From: Ferrovibrio sp.
GTDB taxonomy: Bacteria; Pseudomonadota; Alphaproteobacteria; Ferrovibrionales; Ferrovibrionaceae
DNA: 40,254 nt
Assembly: GCF_019636075.1 (NCBI RefSeq)
Contig: NZ_JAHBYG010000039.1
Location: 1-40,254, forward strand
Direction of reading: 5' to 3'
Shown here piece by piece: positions 13,615 through 23,552 of this stretch; the stretch's first letter is position 1, and each line of letters starts with the position of its first letter. The notes beneath the pieces were generated by a model, which saw only the letters and a program-made list of their open reading frames with translations, made no database searches and was not told the origin of the DNA. The position numbers and the translations under genes were made by a program.

Positions 13615-15096
13615 ATGAATCACGCCGCGCCAACATCGCCGCTTATCGCTACTTCGACGGACGAAACCCTTTATCGCACTGCCCCGCATAATCTGGATGC
13701 CGAACAGGAATTGTTGGGCGCCATCCTGGTGAACAACGATGCGGCGCACCGGGTTTCCGGCTTTCTGCGCGCCGAGCATTTCTATAACGAGCTGCATCGC
13801 CGCATCTATGAAGCCGCCCTCACCCTGGTGGAGCGTGGCGAGATAGCCAATCCGGTTACCCTGAAGGCGTATTTCGAACGCGACGAATTGCTGGCGCAGA
13901 TCGGCGGCCCGGCCTATCTGGCGCGCCTGGCCGCGATGGCCACCACGGTGATCAACGCCGAGGATTACGCCCGCGTGATCCACGACCTTGCCATGCGGCG
14001 CGAATTGATCCGCATGGGCGAGGACATGGTGAACCAGGCCTATGATCCCAAGGTGGAGGAAGACGCACGCGGCCAGATCGAAGCGGCCGAGCAGAAGCTT
14101 TTCCAACTGGCCGATGAAGGCCGTTCGGAAGGCGGCTTCATTCCGTTTCGCGATTCCATCACGCAATCGCTGGGCATGATCGATGCCGCCTGGAAGAAGG
14201 GCGGCCTGAGCGGCGTCACCTCGGGCCTCAAGGACATGGACGGCAAGCTGGGCGGCTTCCACCCAAGCGACCTGATCATCCTGGCCGGCCGCCCCTCCAT
14301 GGGCAAAACCGCCCTGGCCGCCAACGTGGCCTTCAATGCCGCCAAGGCCTATTTCGAAAGCGGCGGCGAGCACGGCGCGCCGGTGGCCTTCTTCTCGCTG
14401 GAAATGTCGGCCGAGCAGCTGGCCACCCGTATTCTGTCGGAGCAATCCAATATCCATTCCGAGAAGCTGCGCCGCGGCGATATCACGGATGAGGATTTCA
14501 CCCGCCGGATCGTACCCACCTCGAAACTGCTGCAGCAGGTGCCGTTCTATATCGACGATACCGGCGCCATCTCGATCTCGCTGCTGCGCAGCCGCGCCCG
14601 CCGGCTGAAGCGCACCGCCAATATCGGCATGATCGTGGTGGACTACCTGCAGCTGGTGCGCGGCAGTTCCTCGCGCCGCAACGACAACCGCGTGCAGGAA
14701 ATCTCGGAAGTGACCCAGGCGCTGAAGGCGCTGGCGAAGGATCTGAACGTACCGGTGATCGCGCTCTCGCAGTTGAGCCGCGCGGTGGAAAGCCGCGACG
14801 ACAAACGCCCGCAGCTATCCGATCTGCGCGAATCAGGCGCCATCGAGCAGGATGCCGACGTGGTGATGTTCGTGTTCCGCGAGGAATATTACGAGGCGCG
14901 CAAAGAGCCCAGCATGGGCACGCCGGAACATGCCGCCTGGCAGGAAAAGATGGAGCGCATCGCCAATCTGGGCGAAGTGATCATCGGCAAGCAGCGCCAT
15001 GGCCCGATCGGCAAGATCGTGCTGCAATTCGAGTCCGCCTTCACCCGCTTCAGCGATTACGTCGCCTCCGACCATCTGCCGGAAAGCTACGAATAA
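13615..15096 (+). CDS. dnaB: Replicative DNA helicase DnaB
   Basis: DnaB is the hexameric 5'-3' helicase that opens the replication fork. The 493-residue product has the N-terminal DnaB domain (PHNLDAEQELLGAILVNN from about 24), a linker, and a RecA-like domain with Walker A GRPSMGKT (225-232), EMSAEQLATR, Walker B IGMIVVDYLQLV, the DNA-binding/arginine-finger region and SDLRESGAIEQDAD. There is no intein. It has its own upstream region with DnaA-box-like sites and follows the rplI terminator. Confidence 0.97.
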   Translation: MNHAAPTSPLIATSTDETLYRTAPHNLDAEQELLGAILVNNDAAHRVSGFLRAEHFYNELHRRIYEAALTLVERGEIANPVTLKAYFERDELLAQIGGPAYLARLAAMATTVINAEDYARVIHDLAMRRELIRMGEDMVNQAYDPKVEEDARGQIEAAEQKLFQLADEGRSEGGFIPFRDSITQSLGMIDAAWKKGGLSGVTSGLKDMDGKLGGFHPSDLIILAGRPSMGKTALAANVAFNAAKAYFESGGEHGAPVAFFSLEMSAEQLATRILSEQSNIHSEKLRRGDITDEDFTRRIVPTSKLLQQVPFYIDDTGAISISLLRSRARRLKRTANIGMIVVDYLQLVRGSSSRRNDNRVQEISEVTQALKALAKDLNVPVIALSQLSRAVESRDDKRPQLSDLRESGAIEQDADVVMFVFREEYYEARKEPSMGTPEHAAWQEKMERIANLGEVIIGKQRHGPIGKIVLQFESAFTRFSDYVASDHLPESYE

Positions 15097-15138
15097 CCCC
15101 CTTGACCCGACAGGGGCCGTAGCGCATATCGGCAGGGA

Positions 15139-15954
15139 ATGGATATCATCGCCGCCTATACCGAGACCATGGCCGCGCTGCCGCCGTTCTGGCGCGGCCT
15201 GAGCGCCAGCCTGATTGCCGGTGTGCTGATGACCGGCCTGGGCGCGGCGCCGGTTTTCGTGCTGCGCGGCGTGCGACCCACGGCACAGAATGCCATGCTG
15301 GCCTTTGCCGCCGGCGTGATGCTGGCCGCCACCTTCTTTTCGCTGCTGCTGCCGGCGCTGGATGCCGCCGAAGCCGATCTGGGCAGCCGACCTGCGGCGG
15401 CCGGCGCGGTGATCGCGGCGCTGCTGCTGGGCGCGGTGTTGATGCATCTTGGGCATTCGCTGGTGCCGCATGAGCATTTTCAAAAAGGCCGCGAAAATGC
15501 CGACAGCATCCGCCTGGCGCGGATATGGCTGTTCGTGGCGGCCATCGCCATCCACAATTTTCCCGAAGGGCTGGCCGTCGGCCTGGCCAATGCCGGCGAA
15601 AGCCCGGCCACCGGCCTGAGCGTGATGCTGGGCATCGGCCTGCAGAACATGCCCGAAGGCCTGGCGGTGGCGATTGCGCTGCGCGGCGAAGGCTATAGCC
15701 GCACGCAAAGCTTCGGCGTGGCCTTCATGAGCGGCGTGGTGGAACCCTTGGGCGGCGTGGTGGGCGCCGGCGCCATCCTGGCAAGCACTGCATTGCTGCC
15801 CTGGGCCCTGGCCTTTGCCGCCGGCGCCATGCTGTTCATCATCTCCAGCGAGGTGATCCCGGAAACCCATCGCAAGGGCAACGAGCGCGGCGCCACGGCT
15901 TCGCTGTTCGTCGGTTTCGCGGTGATGCTGTTCCTGGATGTGACGCTGGGCTAA
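15139..15954 (+). CDS. ZIP family divalent metal transporter
   Basis: The 271-residue inner-membrane protein has about 8 transmembrane stretches and the two ZIP metal-site helices: HNFPEGLAVG (AIHNFPEGLAVGLANAGES) and the partner QNMPEGLAVAIAL, with the coordinating His/Asn/Glu residues. A His-containing loop (LGHSLVPHEHFQKGRENAD) between TM3 and TM4 is typical. Family members import zinc or other divalent ions. A possible TTGACC (15102-15107)/CATATC (15125-15130) promoter with 17-base spacing would give an almost leaderless mRNA. It stands between dnaB and the convergent EamA gene, where alr often follows dnaB in relatives. Confidence 0.9.
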   Translation: MDIIAAYTETMAALPPFWRGLSASLIAGVLMTGLGAAPVFVLRGVRPTAQNAMLAFAAGVMLAATFFSLLLPALDAAEADLGSRPAAAGAVIAALLLGAVLMHLGHSLVPHEHFQKGRENADSIRLARIWLFVAAIAIHNFPEGLAVGLANAGESPATGLSVMLGIGLQNMPEGLAVAIALRGEGYSRTQSFGVAFMSGVVEPLGGVVGAGAILASTALLPWALAFAAGAMLFIISSEVIPETHRKGNERGATASLFVGFAVMLFLDVTLG

Positions 15955-15959
15955 GGCCT

Positions 15960-16841
15960 TCAGGCCCCGCGCTTCAATTCCGCCAGCAAGATGCCGCCCA
16001 GCACCAATGCGAGTGCAATATAGTGGTAGATTTGCGGTTGCTCGCCGAGAATCAGCATGGCGAAGGCGGCGCTGAAAAGCGGGATCAGGTTGTTGAACAA
16101 GCCGGCCCGGCCGGGGCCGATCAATTCAACGCCGCGAATGTAGAAAAGCTGCGCCAGCAGCGACGGGAAAATCGCCACATAGATCAACACCGCCCAGCCC
16201 TTCCAGCTCGGCATGAAAAAGCCGCCCGTCAGGATTTCGGCCACCAGCAGGAACAGCGAAGACACCAGCGCCGCAACCGCCAATGCCGCGAAAAACACCA
16301 TGCCGGGCACCAGCGGGCGATTGCGCAGCAGCACCGAATAACCGGCATAGAAAATCACCGCGATCAGGATTTCCAGATCGCCGCGCGTGATACTCAGCGT
16401 GAGCAGATTGCCGAAATCGCCCTTGGCCGCCGTGAGCAGCACGCCGGTCATGGAAACCACCAGCCCGATCCATTGCAGCAGCCGCACCGGCTGGCCGAAC
16501 ATCGCCAGCGCGCCGAGCAGGATCATCGCCGGCATCGCGGCATTGATGATGCCGATATTGATCGCCGTGGTGGTATGCGCCGACCAGTAGAGCAGGATGT
16601 TATAGGCCGTGTAGCCCAGCGTACCCATGCCGGCCAGATACAGTACGCGCGGCTTGAGCAAAGGCCAGTTGTCGCGCACGCCGCGCCCGCTGACGGAGAA
16701 CATGATGCTGGCCACCACCAGCCAACGCAGGCAGGTGAGCGAGGCCGGCGAGATTTCGCCGACCGCCATGCGGCTGACCACCGAATGCCCGCCCCACATC
16801 GCCATGGTGGAGGTCAGCAAAAAATAGGGCCTGGCATACAT
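15960..16841 (-). CDS. EamA/DMT superfamily transporter
   Basis: A 293-residue protein with ten hydrophobic segments in two EamA halves (MYARPYFLLTSTMAMWGGHS; later WIGLVVSMTGVLLTAAKGDF and the C-terminal YIALALVLGGILLAELKRGA). Members export small metabolites; the substrate is not predictable. I chose ATG at 16841 (MYARPYF), the usual family start, with an AGGG just upstream. The frame continues upstream through other ATGs (16910 and beyond) in sequence that looks like leader. It is convergent with the ZIP gene (5-bp gap) and divergent from alr. Confidence 0.88.
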   Translation of the reverse strand: MYARPYFLLTSTMAMWGGHSVVSRMAVGEISPASLTCLRWLVVASIMFSVSGRGVRDNWPLLKPRVLYLAGMGTLGYTAYNILLYWSAHTTTAINIGIINAAMPAMILLGALAMFGQPVRLLQWIGLVVSMTGVLLTAAKGDFGNLLTLSITRGDLEILIAVIFYAGYSVLLRNRPLVPGMVFFAALAVAALVSSLFLLVAEILTGGFFMPSWKGWAVLIYVAIFPSLLAQLFYIRGVELIGPGRAGLFNNLIPLFSAAFAMLILGEQPQIYHYIALALVLGGILLAELKRGA

Positions 16842-17096
16842 GCCCTGTAGAACGGATTTGAAAGGCTGCGACACCACGGAACTCCCCGGACTATTCCCCC
16901 GGGGCAACATCTCCCTGGGCAAGATATGCGCAAAGGGCTCCGGCCTGCCTTTTGCCCCGCCGCTCCGGGACATCCGATACGACCGGTTGAGTCTGCCCAA
17001 GAACACACGCCACAGCAAGGATGCCAGGACGAGGATGCCCGGCTTTGAGTGAATCTGGGCCTGTCGCTTTGTCGCCGGCTGCGCTAAACAGCAGCC
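16842..17096. other. Divergent intergenic region between the EamA gene and alr
   Basis: 255 bp with no gene on either strand that I would call. It contains a GC hairpin CCCCGG (16884-16889) with CCGGGG (16899-16904) in the EamA leader. Promoters for both genes must lie here, but I see no convincing -35/-10 pair. Confidence 0.4.
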
Positions 17097-18248
17097 ATGA
17101 CTGATTTCGGTGATCAGGCGATTCTCACCATCGACCTCGATGCTCTGGTGGCCAACTGGCGCGCCTTGGCTGCGCTGGCGCCGAATAGCCGCTGCGGCGG
17201 CGTGGTGAAGGCCGATGGCTATGGCCTGGGCGCCGATAAGGTGGCCGCAGCACTTTATGCCGCCGGCTGCCGCGATTTCTTCGTGGCCCATACCGGCGAA
17301 GGCGTGGCCTTGCGCGCAAGCCTGCCGAAGGATGCCGCCATCCACATCCTGCATGGCGTGCCAGAAGGCGCGGCCGCCGAACAGGCCGCCAGGGGGCTGA
17401 TCCCGGTCCTCTCTTCGCCCGAACAGATCGCCCGCTGGACCGCCGAAAGCCGCCGTCAGGGCCGCCCCCTACCCGCCGCGCTGCAGGTGGATACCGGCAT
17501 GCACCGGCTGGGCCTGCAGCCTGCCGAATTCGCCGCCCTGCTGGCCGATCAGGATACGTTGCGCGCCTTCGATGCCCGCTTCCTGATGAGCCATCTAGGC
17601 TGCGCCGACGAACCATCGCACCCGCAAAATGCCCAGCAACTGGCCAATTTCCGAGCGGCGCTGGCCAGATTGCAGGGCCAGGGCTTGGCCGGTCTGCGGG
17701 CCAGCTTTGCCAATTCCGCCGGCATCCTGCTGGGCCCGGATTACCAATTCGACCTGCTGCGGCCCGGAATCGGGCTTTACGGCAGCAATCCGCGGGCCCC
17801 GGAAACCGGGCCTTACCGGCCCAGGCCAGTGGCCCATCTGCAAGCCCCGATCCTGCAGATCCGCAACGTTGACAGCGGCGGGTCGGTTGGCTACGGTGCC
17901 ACCTATCGTGTTGAAAAACCGAGGCGAATTGCCACTTTGGCGGCCGGCTATGCCGATGGTGTGCTACGCGCCTTGTCCAATAGCGGCATTGCCGCCATCG
18001 AGGGGGCTCAGGGCTTGGGCGGCGGCGCCATAACGATGCCGATCGTCGGGCGGGTTTCAATGGACATGCTGGCTGTGGATGTGAGCGCGGTGGACGATGC
18101 CTTCTGCCAACCGGGTGCGATGGTGACGCTGTTTGGCGGCGCCGTGGATATCGATGCCCAGGCCAGCGCCGCGGGCACTATCGCGTATGAATTGCTCACC
18201 CGCATGGGGCCGCGCGTGCAGCGGCTTTACACCGGGGGCGCGGCATGA
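17097..18248 (+). CDS. alr: Alanine racemase
   Basis: PLP-dependent enzyme making D-alanine for peptidoglycan. The 383-residue product has the PLP-lysine motif VVKADGYGLGA (Lys38), the catalytic tyrosine in VGYGATY (Tyr266), the substrate/PLP loop RPGIGLYG and VGRVSMDMLAVDV. The length is usual. It starts with ATG at 17097; the stop overlaps the mlaE start by 4 bases (ATGA), beginning a chain of coupled genes through radA. Confidence 0.96.
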   Translation: MTDFGDQAILTIDLDALVANWRALAALAPNSRCGGVVKADGYGLGADKVAAALYAAGCRDFFVAHTGEGVALRASLPKDAAIHILHGVPEGAAAEQAARGLIPVLSSPEQIARWTAESRRQGRPLPAALQVDTGMHRLGLQPAEFAALLADQDTLRAFDARFLMSHLGCADEPSHPQNAQQLANFRAALARLQGQGLAGLRASFANSAGILLGPDYQFDLLRPGIGLYGSNPRAPETGPYRPRPVAHLQAPILQIRNVDSGGSVGYGATYRVEKPRRIATLAAGYADGVLRALSNSGIAAIEGAQGLGGGAITMPIVGRVSMDMLAVDVSAVDDAFCQPGAMVTLFGGAVDIDAQASAAGTIAYELLTRMGPRVQRLYTGGAA

Positions 18249-19021
18249 ACCCGCTTGCCATTATCGGCCGCGTCTTCCTGGATTTCCTGAGCGCCATCGG
18301 GCGGGTCAGCCTATTCACCTTCCAGGGTGTGCGGCATGTCTTCACGCCGCCTTTCTATCTGCCGCTCACGATCAGACAGATGATGGTGATCGGCTATTAC
18401 TCGCTGCCCGTGGTGGGCCTTACCGCGCTGTTCACCGGCATGGTGCTGGCCCTGCAGATCTATCTCGGCTCGTCGCGCTTCAATGCCGAAAGCGCCGTGG
18501 CGTGGATCGTGGTGCTGGGCATCACGCGCGAACTGGGCCCGGTGCTGGGCGGCCTGATGGTGGCCGGCCGCGTGGCATCCGCCATGGCCGCCGAAATCGG
18601 CACCATGCGGGTGACCGAACAGATCGACGCGCTGACCACGCTGTCCACCAATCCGATGAAATACCTGGTGGCGCCGCGCATCATTGCCGGCATCGTCACC
18701 CTGCCGATCCTGATCCTGGTGGCCGATATCATCGGTGTGATGGGCGGCTATCTGGTGAGCACCCACAAGCTTGGCTTCAACGCCGCCACCTATATCAAGA
18801 ACACCGTGGATTTCATGCAGACGCTGGATGTGGTGTCCGGCCTGGTGAAGGCCGCCGTGTTCGGCTTCATCATCGCGGTGATCGGCTGCTATCACGGCTT
18901 CAATTCCAAGGGCGGCGCGCAGGGCGTGGGCCGGGCCACCACGGATGCCGTGGTGTCGGCCTCGATCCTGATCCTGATCGCCAATTACTTCGTCACCGAA
19001 CTCTTCTTCTCGGGCAAATGA
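18245..19021 (+). CDS. mlaE: MlaE-family ABC transporter permease
   Basis: Permease of the Mla system, which moves phospholipids between inner and outer membranes and maintains outer-membrane lipid asymmetry. The 258-residue protein has five or six hydrophobic segments and conserved family stretches GVTR-like ITRELGPVLGGLMVAGRVAS, AAEIGTMRVTEQIDAL and the C-terminal GFIIAVIGCYHGFNSKGGAQ. It overlaps alr and mlaF by ATGA. The MlaD substrate-binding gene that often follows is not here; radA follows mlaF instead. Confidence 0.94.
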   Translation: MNPLAIIGRVFLDFLSAIGRVSLFTFQGVRHVFTPPFYLPLTIRQMMVIGYYSLPVVGLTALFTGMVLALQIYLGSSRFNAESAVAWIVVLGITRELGPVLGGLMVAGRVASAMAAEIGTMRVTEQIDALTTLSTNPMKYLVAPRIIAGIVTLPILILVADIIGVMGGYLVSTHKLGFNAATYIKNTVDFMQTLDVVSGLVKAAVFGFIIAVIGCYHGFNSKGGAQGVGRATTDAVVSASILILIANYFVTELFFSGK

Positions 19022-19794
19022 GCAGCGATCTCAAAATAGCCCTGCGGGGCGTGCACAAGCAGTTCGGCAAGAAGGTCGTGCTGGACAATATCGACCTCGA
19101 AGTGCCGCGCGGCAAATCGCTGGTGGTGATCGGCGGCTCGGGCACCGGCAAATCGGTGATGCTGAAATGCGTGCTGGGCCTGATCCGGCCCGATAGCGGC
19201 GAAATCCTGATCGACGGCCAGGATTCGATGAAATTCAATGCCGCACAGCGCGAGGAATCCTTGCGCAAATTCGGCATGCTGTTCCAGGGCTCGGCTTTGT
19301 TCGACTCCCTGAAGGTGTGGGAGAATGTGGCCTTCGGCCTGATCCAGGGCCGCAGCATGGCGCGCGACAAGGCCAAGCAGATCGCCATCGAGAAGCTGGG
19401 CCAAGTGGGCCTCAACCCCGATGTGGGCGAGCTTTCTCCGGCAGAGCTTTCCGGCGGCATGCAGAAACGCGTGGCGCTGGCCCGCGCAATCGCCGCCGAG
19501 CCGGAAATCATCTTTTTCGACGAACCCACCACCGGCCTCGACCCGATCATGGCCGACGTGATCAACGACCTGATCAAATCCTGCGTGCAGAAACTGGGCG
19601 CCACCGCGCTGAGCATCACCCACGACATGGCCAGCGCGCGCAAGATCGCCGATTACATTGCCATGATCTACAAGGGCAAGATCATCTGGTATGGCCCGGC
19701 CAGCCAGGTGGACAATTCCGGCAATGAATATGTCGACCAGTTCATCCATGGTCGCGCCGATGGCCCGATCAAGATGGACATCCTCAAACCCTGA
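19018..19794 (+). CDS. mlaF: MlaF-family ABC transporter ATP-binding protein
   Basis: ATPase partner of the MlaE permease. The 258-residue product has Walker A GGSGTGKS (39-46), the Q loop at FQGSALFDS, signature LSGGMQKRVALARA (from 144), Walker B IIFFDEPTTGLDP (164-176) and the H-loop SITHD. SGGMQKR is typical of Mla/Ttg2A ATPases. The C-terminal YVDQFIHGRADGPIKM tail is also family-like. ATG at 19018 overlaps the mlaE stop by 4 bases; the stop overlaps radA by one base. Confidence 0.95.
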   Translation: MSSDLKIALRGVHKQFGKKVVLDNIDLEVPRGKSLVVIGGSGTGKSVMLKCVLGLIRPDSGEILIDGQDSMKFNAAQREESLRKFGMLFQGSALFDSLKVWENVAFGLIQGRSMARDKAKQIAIEKLGQVGLNPDVGELSPAELSGGMQKRVALARAIAAEPEIIFFDEPTTGLDPIMADVINDLIKSCVQKLGATALSITHDMASARKIADYIAMIYKGKIIWYGPASQVDNSGNEYVDQFIHGRADGPIKMDILKP

Positions 19795-21251
19795 TGGCGA
19801 AGCATTCGGAAAGTTTCGTCTGCCAGGATTGCGGCGCCGTCTACCGCAAATGGCAGGGCCGCTGCGATGCCTGCGGATCGTGGAACCACATCCAGGAAGA
19901 AACCGCCGCGCCGGCCGTGCCCAAGGGCCTTTCCGCCGGCAAGGGCAAGGCGCTCAATTTCACCGGACTGAATGCCCGGCCTGAATCGGTGGCCCGTGCA
20001 CAGACCGGCATGAGCGAATTCGACCGCGTGCTGGGCGGCGGCCTGGTGCCCGGCTCGGCTATCTTGATCGGCGGCGACCCCGGCATCGGCAAATCCACCT
20101 TGCTGCTGCAGGCCAGTGCGCAGATCGCGCGGCGCGGCATTCCCACGCTTTATGTTTCGGGCGAAGAAGCCGTGGGCCAGATCGGCATGCGCGCGCAACG
20201 CCTGGGGTTGGCCGATGCGCCGGTGCAACTGGCTTCCGCCAATTCCTTGCGCGACATCCTGGCCGGCATCGAAGCCAATCTGCCCAAGCAAGGCGGCCCG
20301 GCGGTGATCGTGATCGACTCGATCCAGACCATCTTCGCCGACAATATCGAAAGTGCGCCCGGCACGGTGAACCAGGTGCGCGCCTGCGCGCAGGAACTGA
20401 TCCGCCTGGCCAAGCGTTCGCAGGCCTCGGTATTCCTGGTCGGCCATGTGACCAAGGACGGCCAGATCGCCGGCCCGCGGGTGGTGGAGCATATGGTGGA
20501 CACCGTGCTGTATTTCGAAGGCGAGCGCGGCCATCAATTCCGCATCCTGCGCGCGGTGAAAAACCGCTTCGGCGCCACCGACGAGATCGGCGTGTTCAGC
20601 ATGACCGATGGCGGGCTTTCGGAAGTCTCCAATCCATCCGCGCTGTTCCTGGGCGGCGCCGAGGAAGCCGGCAAGGTAACCCCAATGAGCGGCGCCGCCG
20701 TGCTGGCCGGCATGGAAGGCACGCGGCCGCTGCTGGTGGAAATCCAGGCCCTGGTTTCGCCATCACCGCTTGCCACCCCGCGCCGCACCGTGGTGGGCTG
20801 GGATTCCGGCCGGCTGGCCATGGTGCTGGCGGTACTGGATACCCGCTGCGGCCTGCGCTTCGCCGGCTGCGATGTCTATCTCAACGTGGCCGGCGGATTG
20901 CGCGTGGTGGAACCCGCCGCCGATCTGGCCGTGGCCGCTGCCCTGCTCTCGGCGCTCGCCGACAGCCCGGCCCCGGAACGCACGGTGTTTTTCGGCGAAA
21001 TCAGCCTGGCCGGCGAGGTCCGCCCGGTCAGCCAGGCCGAATCCCGGCTAAAAGAGGCCGCAAAACTGGGTTTTCAGCAGGCTGTTATGCCCAGCGGGCT
21101 TAAAAGTAAGGTAAAAGGCATCAAGGCCATCGAACTGATTCGCCTGCACGAACTGGTGGAACTCTTCCCCCAGGCCCGTCAGGCCTCGCGCCGGGCCGCA
21201 CGCCAGCCAGGGCGGCAAGGCGGCAATCAGGACGATTGGGCGGAAGAGTAG
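19794..21251 (+). CDS. radA: DNA repair protein RadA
   Basis: RadA/Sms is a RecA-like helicase that processes recombination branches. The 485-residue product has the N-terminal zinc finger (Cys10, Cys13, Cys24, Cys27), Walker A GGDPGIGK (93-100), Walker B VIVIDSIQTI, the RadA-specific KNRFG (256-260) and a C-terminal Lon-protease-like domain (VYLNVAGGLRV, FFGEISLAGEVRPV). A short basic Arg/Gln/Gly-rich tail ends it. It overlaps mlaF by one base. Confidence 0.97.
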   Translation: MAKHSESFVCQDCGAVYRKWQGRCDACGSWNHIQEETAAPAVPKGLSAGKGKALNFTGLNARPESVARAQTGMSEFDRVLGGGLVPGSAILIGGDPGIGKSTLLLQASAQIARRGIPTLYVSGEEAVGQIGMRAQRLGLADAPVQLASANSLRDILAGIEANLPKQGGPAVIVIDSIQTIFADNIESAPGTVNQVRACAQELIRLAKRSQASVFLVGHVTKDGQIAGPRVVEHMVDTVLYFEGERGHQFRILRAVKNRFGATDEIGVFSMTDGGLSEVSNPSALFLGGAEEAGKVTPMSGAAVLAGMEGTRPLLVEIQALVSPSPLATPRRTVVGWDSGRLAMVLAVLDTRCGLRFAGCDVYLNVAGGLRVVEPAADLAVAAALLSALADSPAPERTVFFGEISLAGEVRPVSQAESRLKEAAKLGFQQAVMPSGLKSKVKGIKAIELIRLHELVELFPQARQASRRAARQPGRQGGNQDDWAEE

Positions 21252-21274
21252 ATCGGGTTAGGGTAGACAGGATC

Positions 21275-21973
21275 ATGGACAAGCTGCCCATCAATATCGT
21301 CGATCTGGCCGTTTTCGCCATTTTGCTGATTTCGGCGCTGCTGGCGATGTTTCGCGGCTTCGTGGGGCTGGTGCTGGCCACGGCAAGCTGGGTGGCAGCC
21401 GTGCTGGCCACCTATTTCCTGTTCGGCCAGGCGCTGCCCATCGCCAAGGAGTATATCCAGTCGGAAATCTTCGCGGCGATTGCCGCCGGAGCGGCGATTT
21501 TCCTGCCCACCCTGGTCTTTTGCTCCCTGCTGACCCATTTGATTTCCGAGCGGGTCAAATCCAGTGCCGTCAGCGCCATCGACCGCTCGCTGGGCTTCGT
21601 GCTCGGCCTGGCGCGTGGAGCCCTCATCGTGGTGGCCTTGTTCTGGGTAACCGACCTGTTCATCCTCAAGCCGGCAGCCCAGCCGGGTTGGTATACCGAG
21701 GCGCGCACCCGCCCCCTGGCGGTGGAGGCCTATACCTGGTTGCAGGCCCGGCTGATGGACCAGTTGTCGGGCCGGCCCAATACAGAAACCAAAACAGAGC
21801 CCGGCGCCCGGCCCACCCCGGTGCCCAATCGCACACCGATTGGCGCTTCAGGCAGCGGCGGCAGCACTGACTCCGGACGGGAATCCGGCTATAAGACCGA
21901 GGAACGCAAGGGCATCGAGAGCCTGATCCGCAATCCAGACCGCTCCCAGGATTCGTCCCGGGACAAGCAATGA
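21275..21973 (+). CDS. cvpA: CvpA family membrane protein
   Basis: The 232-residue protein has four hydrophobic helices in the first 150 residues (LPINIVDLAVFAILLISALL, FRGFVGLVLATASWVAAVLA, IAAGAAIFLPTLVFCSLLTH, LGFVLGLARGALIVVALFWV) followed by a Thr/Pro/Ser/Gly-rich hydrophilic tail with TETKTEPGARPTPVP. CvpA proteins were named for a requirement in colicin V production and commonly precede purF, as here. The start at 21275 gives the usual MDKLPINIVD. The stop overlaps the longest purF start by 4 bases. Confidence 0.92.
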   Translation: MDKLPINIVDLAVFAILLISALLAMFRGFVGLVLATASWVAAVLATYFLFGQALPIAKEYIQSEIFAAIAAGAAIFLPTLVFCSLLTHLISERVKSSAVSAIDRSLGFVLGLARGALIVVALFWVTDLFILKPAAQPGWYTEARTRPLAVEAYTWLQARLMDQLSGRPNTETKTEPGARPTPVPNRTPIGASGSGGSTDSGRESGYKTEERKGIESLIRNPDRSQDSSRDKQ

Positions 21974-23532
21974 GCCAACCGTTGGCGAAAGCCGGCGGAT
22001 GGCGGAGCGATGATATGTCGAGCCAAAGCCCCAGCATGGACGATCCCAGCATGGACGATCTCCGCCCCCAGCCCGGACCGATGAACCCATACGACGACGA
22101 CCATCTGCGCGAGGAATGCGGCATCTTCGGCATCTTCGGCAATCCCGATGCCGCCGCCAACACCGTGCTTGGCCTGCATGCCCTGCAGCATCGCGGCCAG
22201 GAAGCCGCCGGCGTGGTCACCTTCCACGACGGCCGGTTCAACGGCCATCGCGCGCTGGGCCATGTGGCCCCCAACTTCTCATCCGAGAAGGTGATCCGCG
22301 ATCTGCCCGGCGATGCCGCCATCGGCCATGTGCGCTATTCCACCAGCGGCGATACCTTGCTGCGCAATGTGCAGCCGATCTATGCCGATCTCACCTTCGG
22401 CGGTTTTGCCGTGGCGCATAACGGCAATCTCACCAATGCGCTGACCCTGCGCAACCAACTGGTGGATCGCGGCGCGATCTTCCAGAGCACGATGGATACC
22501 GAAGTGATCACCCATCTGGTGGCGCTGAGCCAGAAAACCCAGATGGTGGACCGCCTGATCGACGCCCTGCTGCAGATCGAGGGCGCCTATTCGCTGGTGG
22601 CGCTTACCGCCAAGAAGCTGATCGGCGTGCGCGATCCCTATGGCGTGCGACCGCTGGTGCTGGGCAATCTGAAAGGCGCGCCGATCCTGGCATCGGAGAC
22701 CTGCGCGCTGGATATCCTGGGCGCCGATTATGTGCGCGATGTGGAACCCGGCGAAGTGCTGGTGATCGACAATGAAGGCATCCACAGCTACATGCCCTTC
22801 CCGCGCACCCAGAAGCGTTTCTGCATTTTCGAATATATCTACTTCGCGCGGCCGGATTCCGTGGTGGAAGGCCATAGCGTGTATAACGCCCGCAAGCGCA
22901 TCGGCGCCGTGCTGGCCGAAGAAAGCGGCGTGGCCGCCGATGTGGTGATTCCGGTGCCGGATTCCGGCGTGCCGGCCGCCATCGGCTATGCCCAGGCCTC
23001 GGGCGTGCCCTTCGAGCTGGGCATCATCCGCAACCATTATATCGGCCGCACCTTCATCGAACCCACCGACAAGATCCGGCATTTCGGCGTGAAGCTGAAG
23101 CATAATGCCAACCGCGTGCATATCGAGGGCAAGCGGGTGATCCTGGTGGACGATTCCATCGTGCGCGGCACCACATCCACCAAGATCGTGGAAATGGTGC
23201 GCGAGGCCGGCGCGGCCGAGGTGCATATGCGCATCGCATCGCCGCCCACCACGCATTCCTGCTTCTACGGCATCGACACGCCTGAACGCAGCAAGCTGCT
23301 GGCCGCCACCCACGATATCGAACAGATGCGGCAATTCATCAAGGCCGACAGCCTGGCCTTCATCTCCATCGACGGCCTGTATCGCGCCATGGGCCATGCC
23401 GACCGCATGCAGGCCGGCGCACGCTATTGCGATGCCTGCTTCAGCGGGGAATACCCGATCAAGCTGACCGACGAGACCGTGCGCCCCGCCCGCTCCGCCC
23501 GCCAGCTTTCGCTGCTGGCCGAACTCACCTGA
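21970..23532 (+). CDS. purF: Amidophosphoribosyltransferase PurF
   Basis: First committed step of purine synthesis: glutamine plus PRPP to phosphoribosylamine. The N-terminal nucleophile amidohydrolase domain starts at [10 protein letters not shown] (Cys50 in the longest form), and the PRPP site is [16 protein letters not shown]. Start uncertain: ATG 21970 overlaps the cvpA stop (ATGA), giving 520 residues; ATG 22015 has GGAG 7 bases upstream, giving 505; ATG 22081 would leave a 12-residue propeptide, closer to known PurF propeptides. A direct repeat encoding PSMDD twice lies in this leader. Whichever is used, the segment before the cysteine must be removed. Confidence 0.96.
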   Translation: MSQPLAKAGGWRSDDMSSQSPSMDDPSMDDLRPQPGPMNPYDDDHLREECGIFGIFGNPDAAANTVLGLHALQHRGQEAAGVVTFHDGRFNGHRALGHVAPNFSSEKVIRDLPGDAAIGHVRYSTSGDTLLRNVQPIYADLTFGGFAVAHNGNLTNALTLRNQLVDRGAIFQSTMDTEVITHLVALSQKTQMVDRLIDALLQIEGAYSLVALTAKKLIGVRDPYGVRPLVLGNLKGAPILASETCALDILGADYVRDVEPGEVLVIDNEGIHSYMPFPRTQKRFCIFEYIYFARPDSVVEGHSVYNARKRIGAVLAEESGVAADVVIPVPDSGVPAAIGYAQASGVPFELGIIRNHYIGRTFIEPTDKIRHFGVKLKHNANRVHIEGKRVILVDDSIVRGTTSTKIVEMVREAGAAEVHMRIASPPTTHSCFYGIDTPERSKLLAATHDIEQMRQFIKADSLAFISIDGLYRAMGHADRMQAGARYCDACFSGEYPIKLTDETVRPARSARQLSLLAELT

Positions 23533-23552
23533 ACAAAAAAGAAGAAGAAACC

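Noticed and set aside
13398..13691. 97-codon frame between rplI and dnaB
   Set aside because: It runs through the rplI terminator and DnaA-box region and overlaps the dnaB start; no support.
18133..19017. Open frame running upstream of mlaF
   Set aside because: It lies over alr and mlaE in another frame; the real mlaF start is the ATG at 19018, coupled to the mlaE stop.
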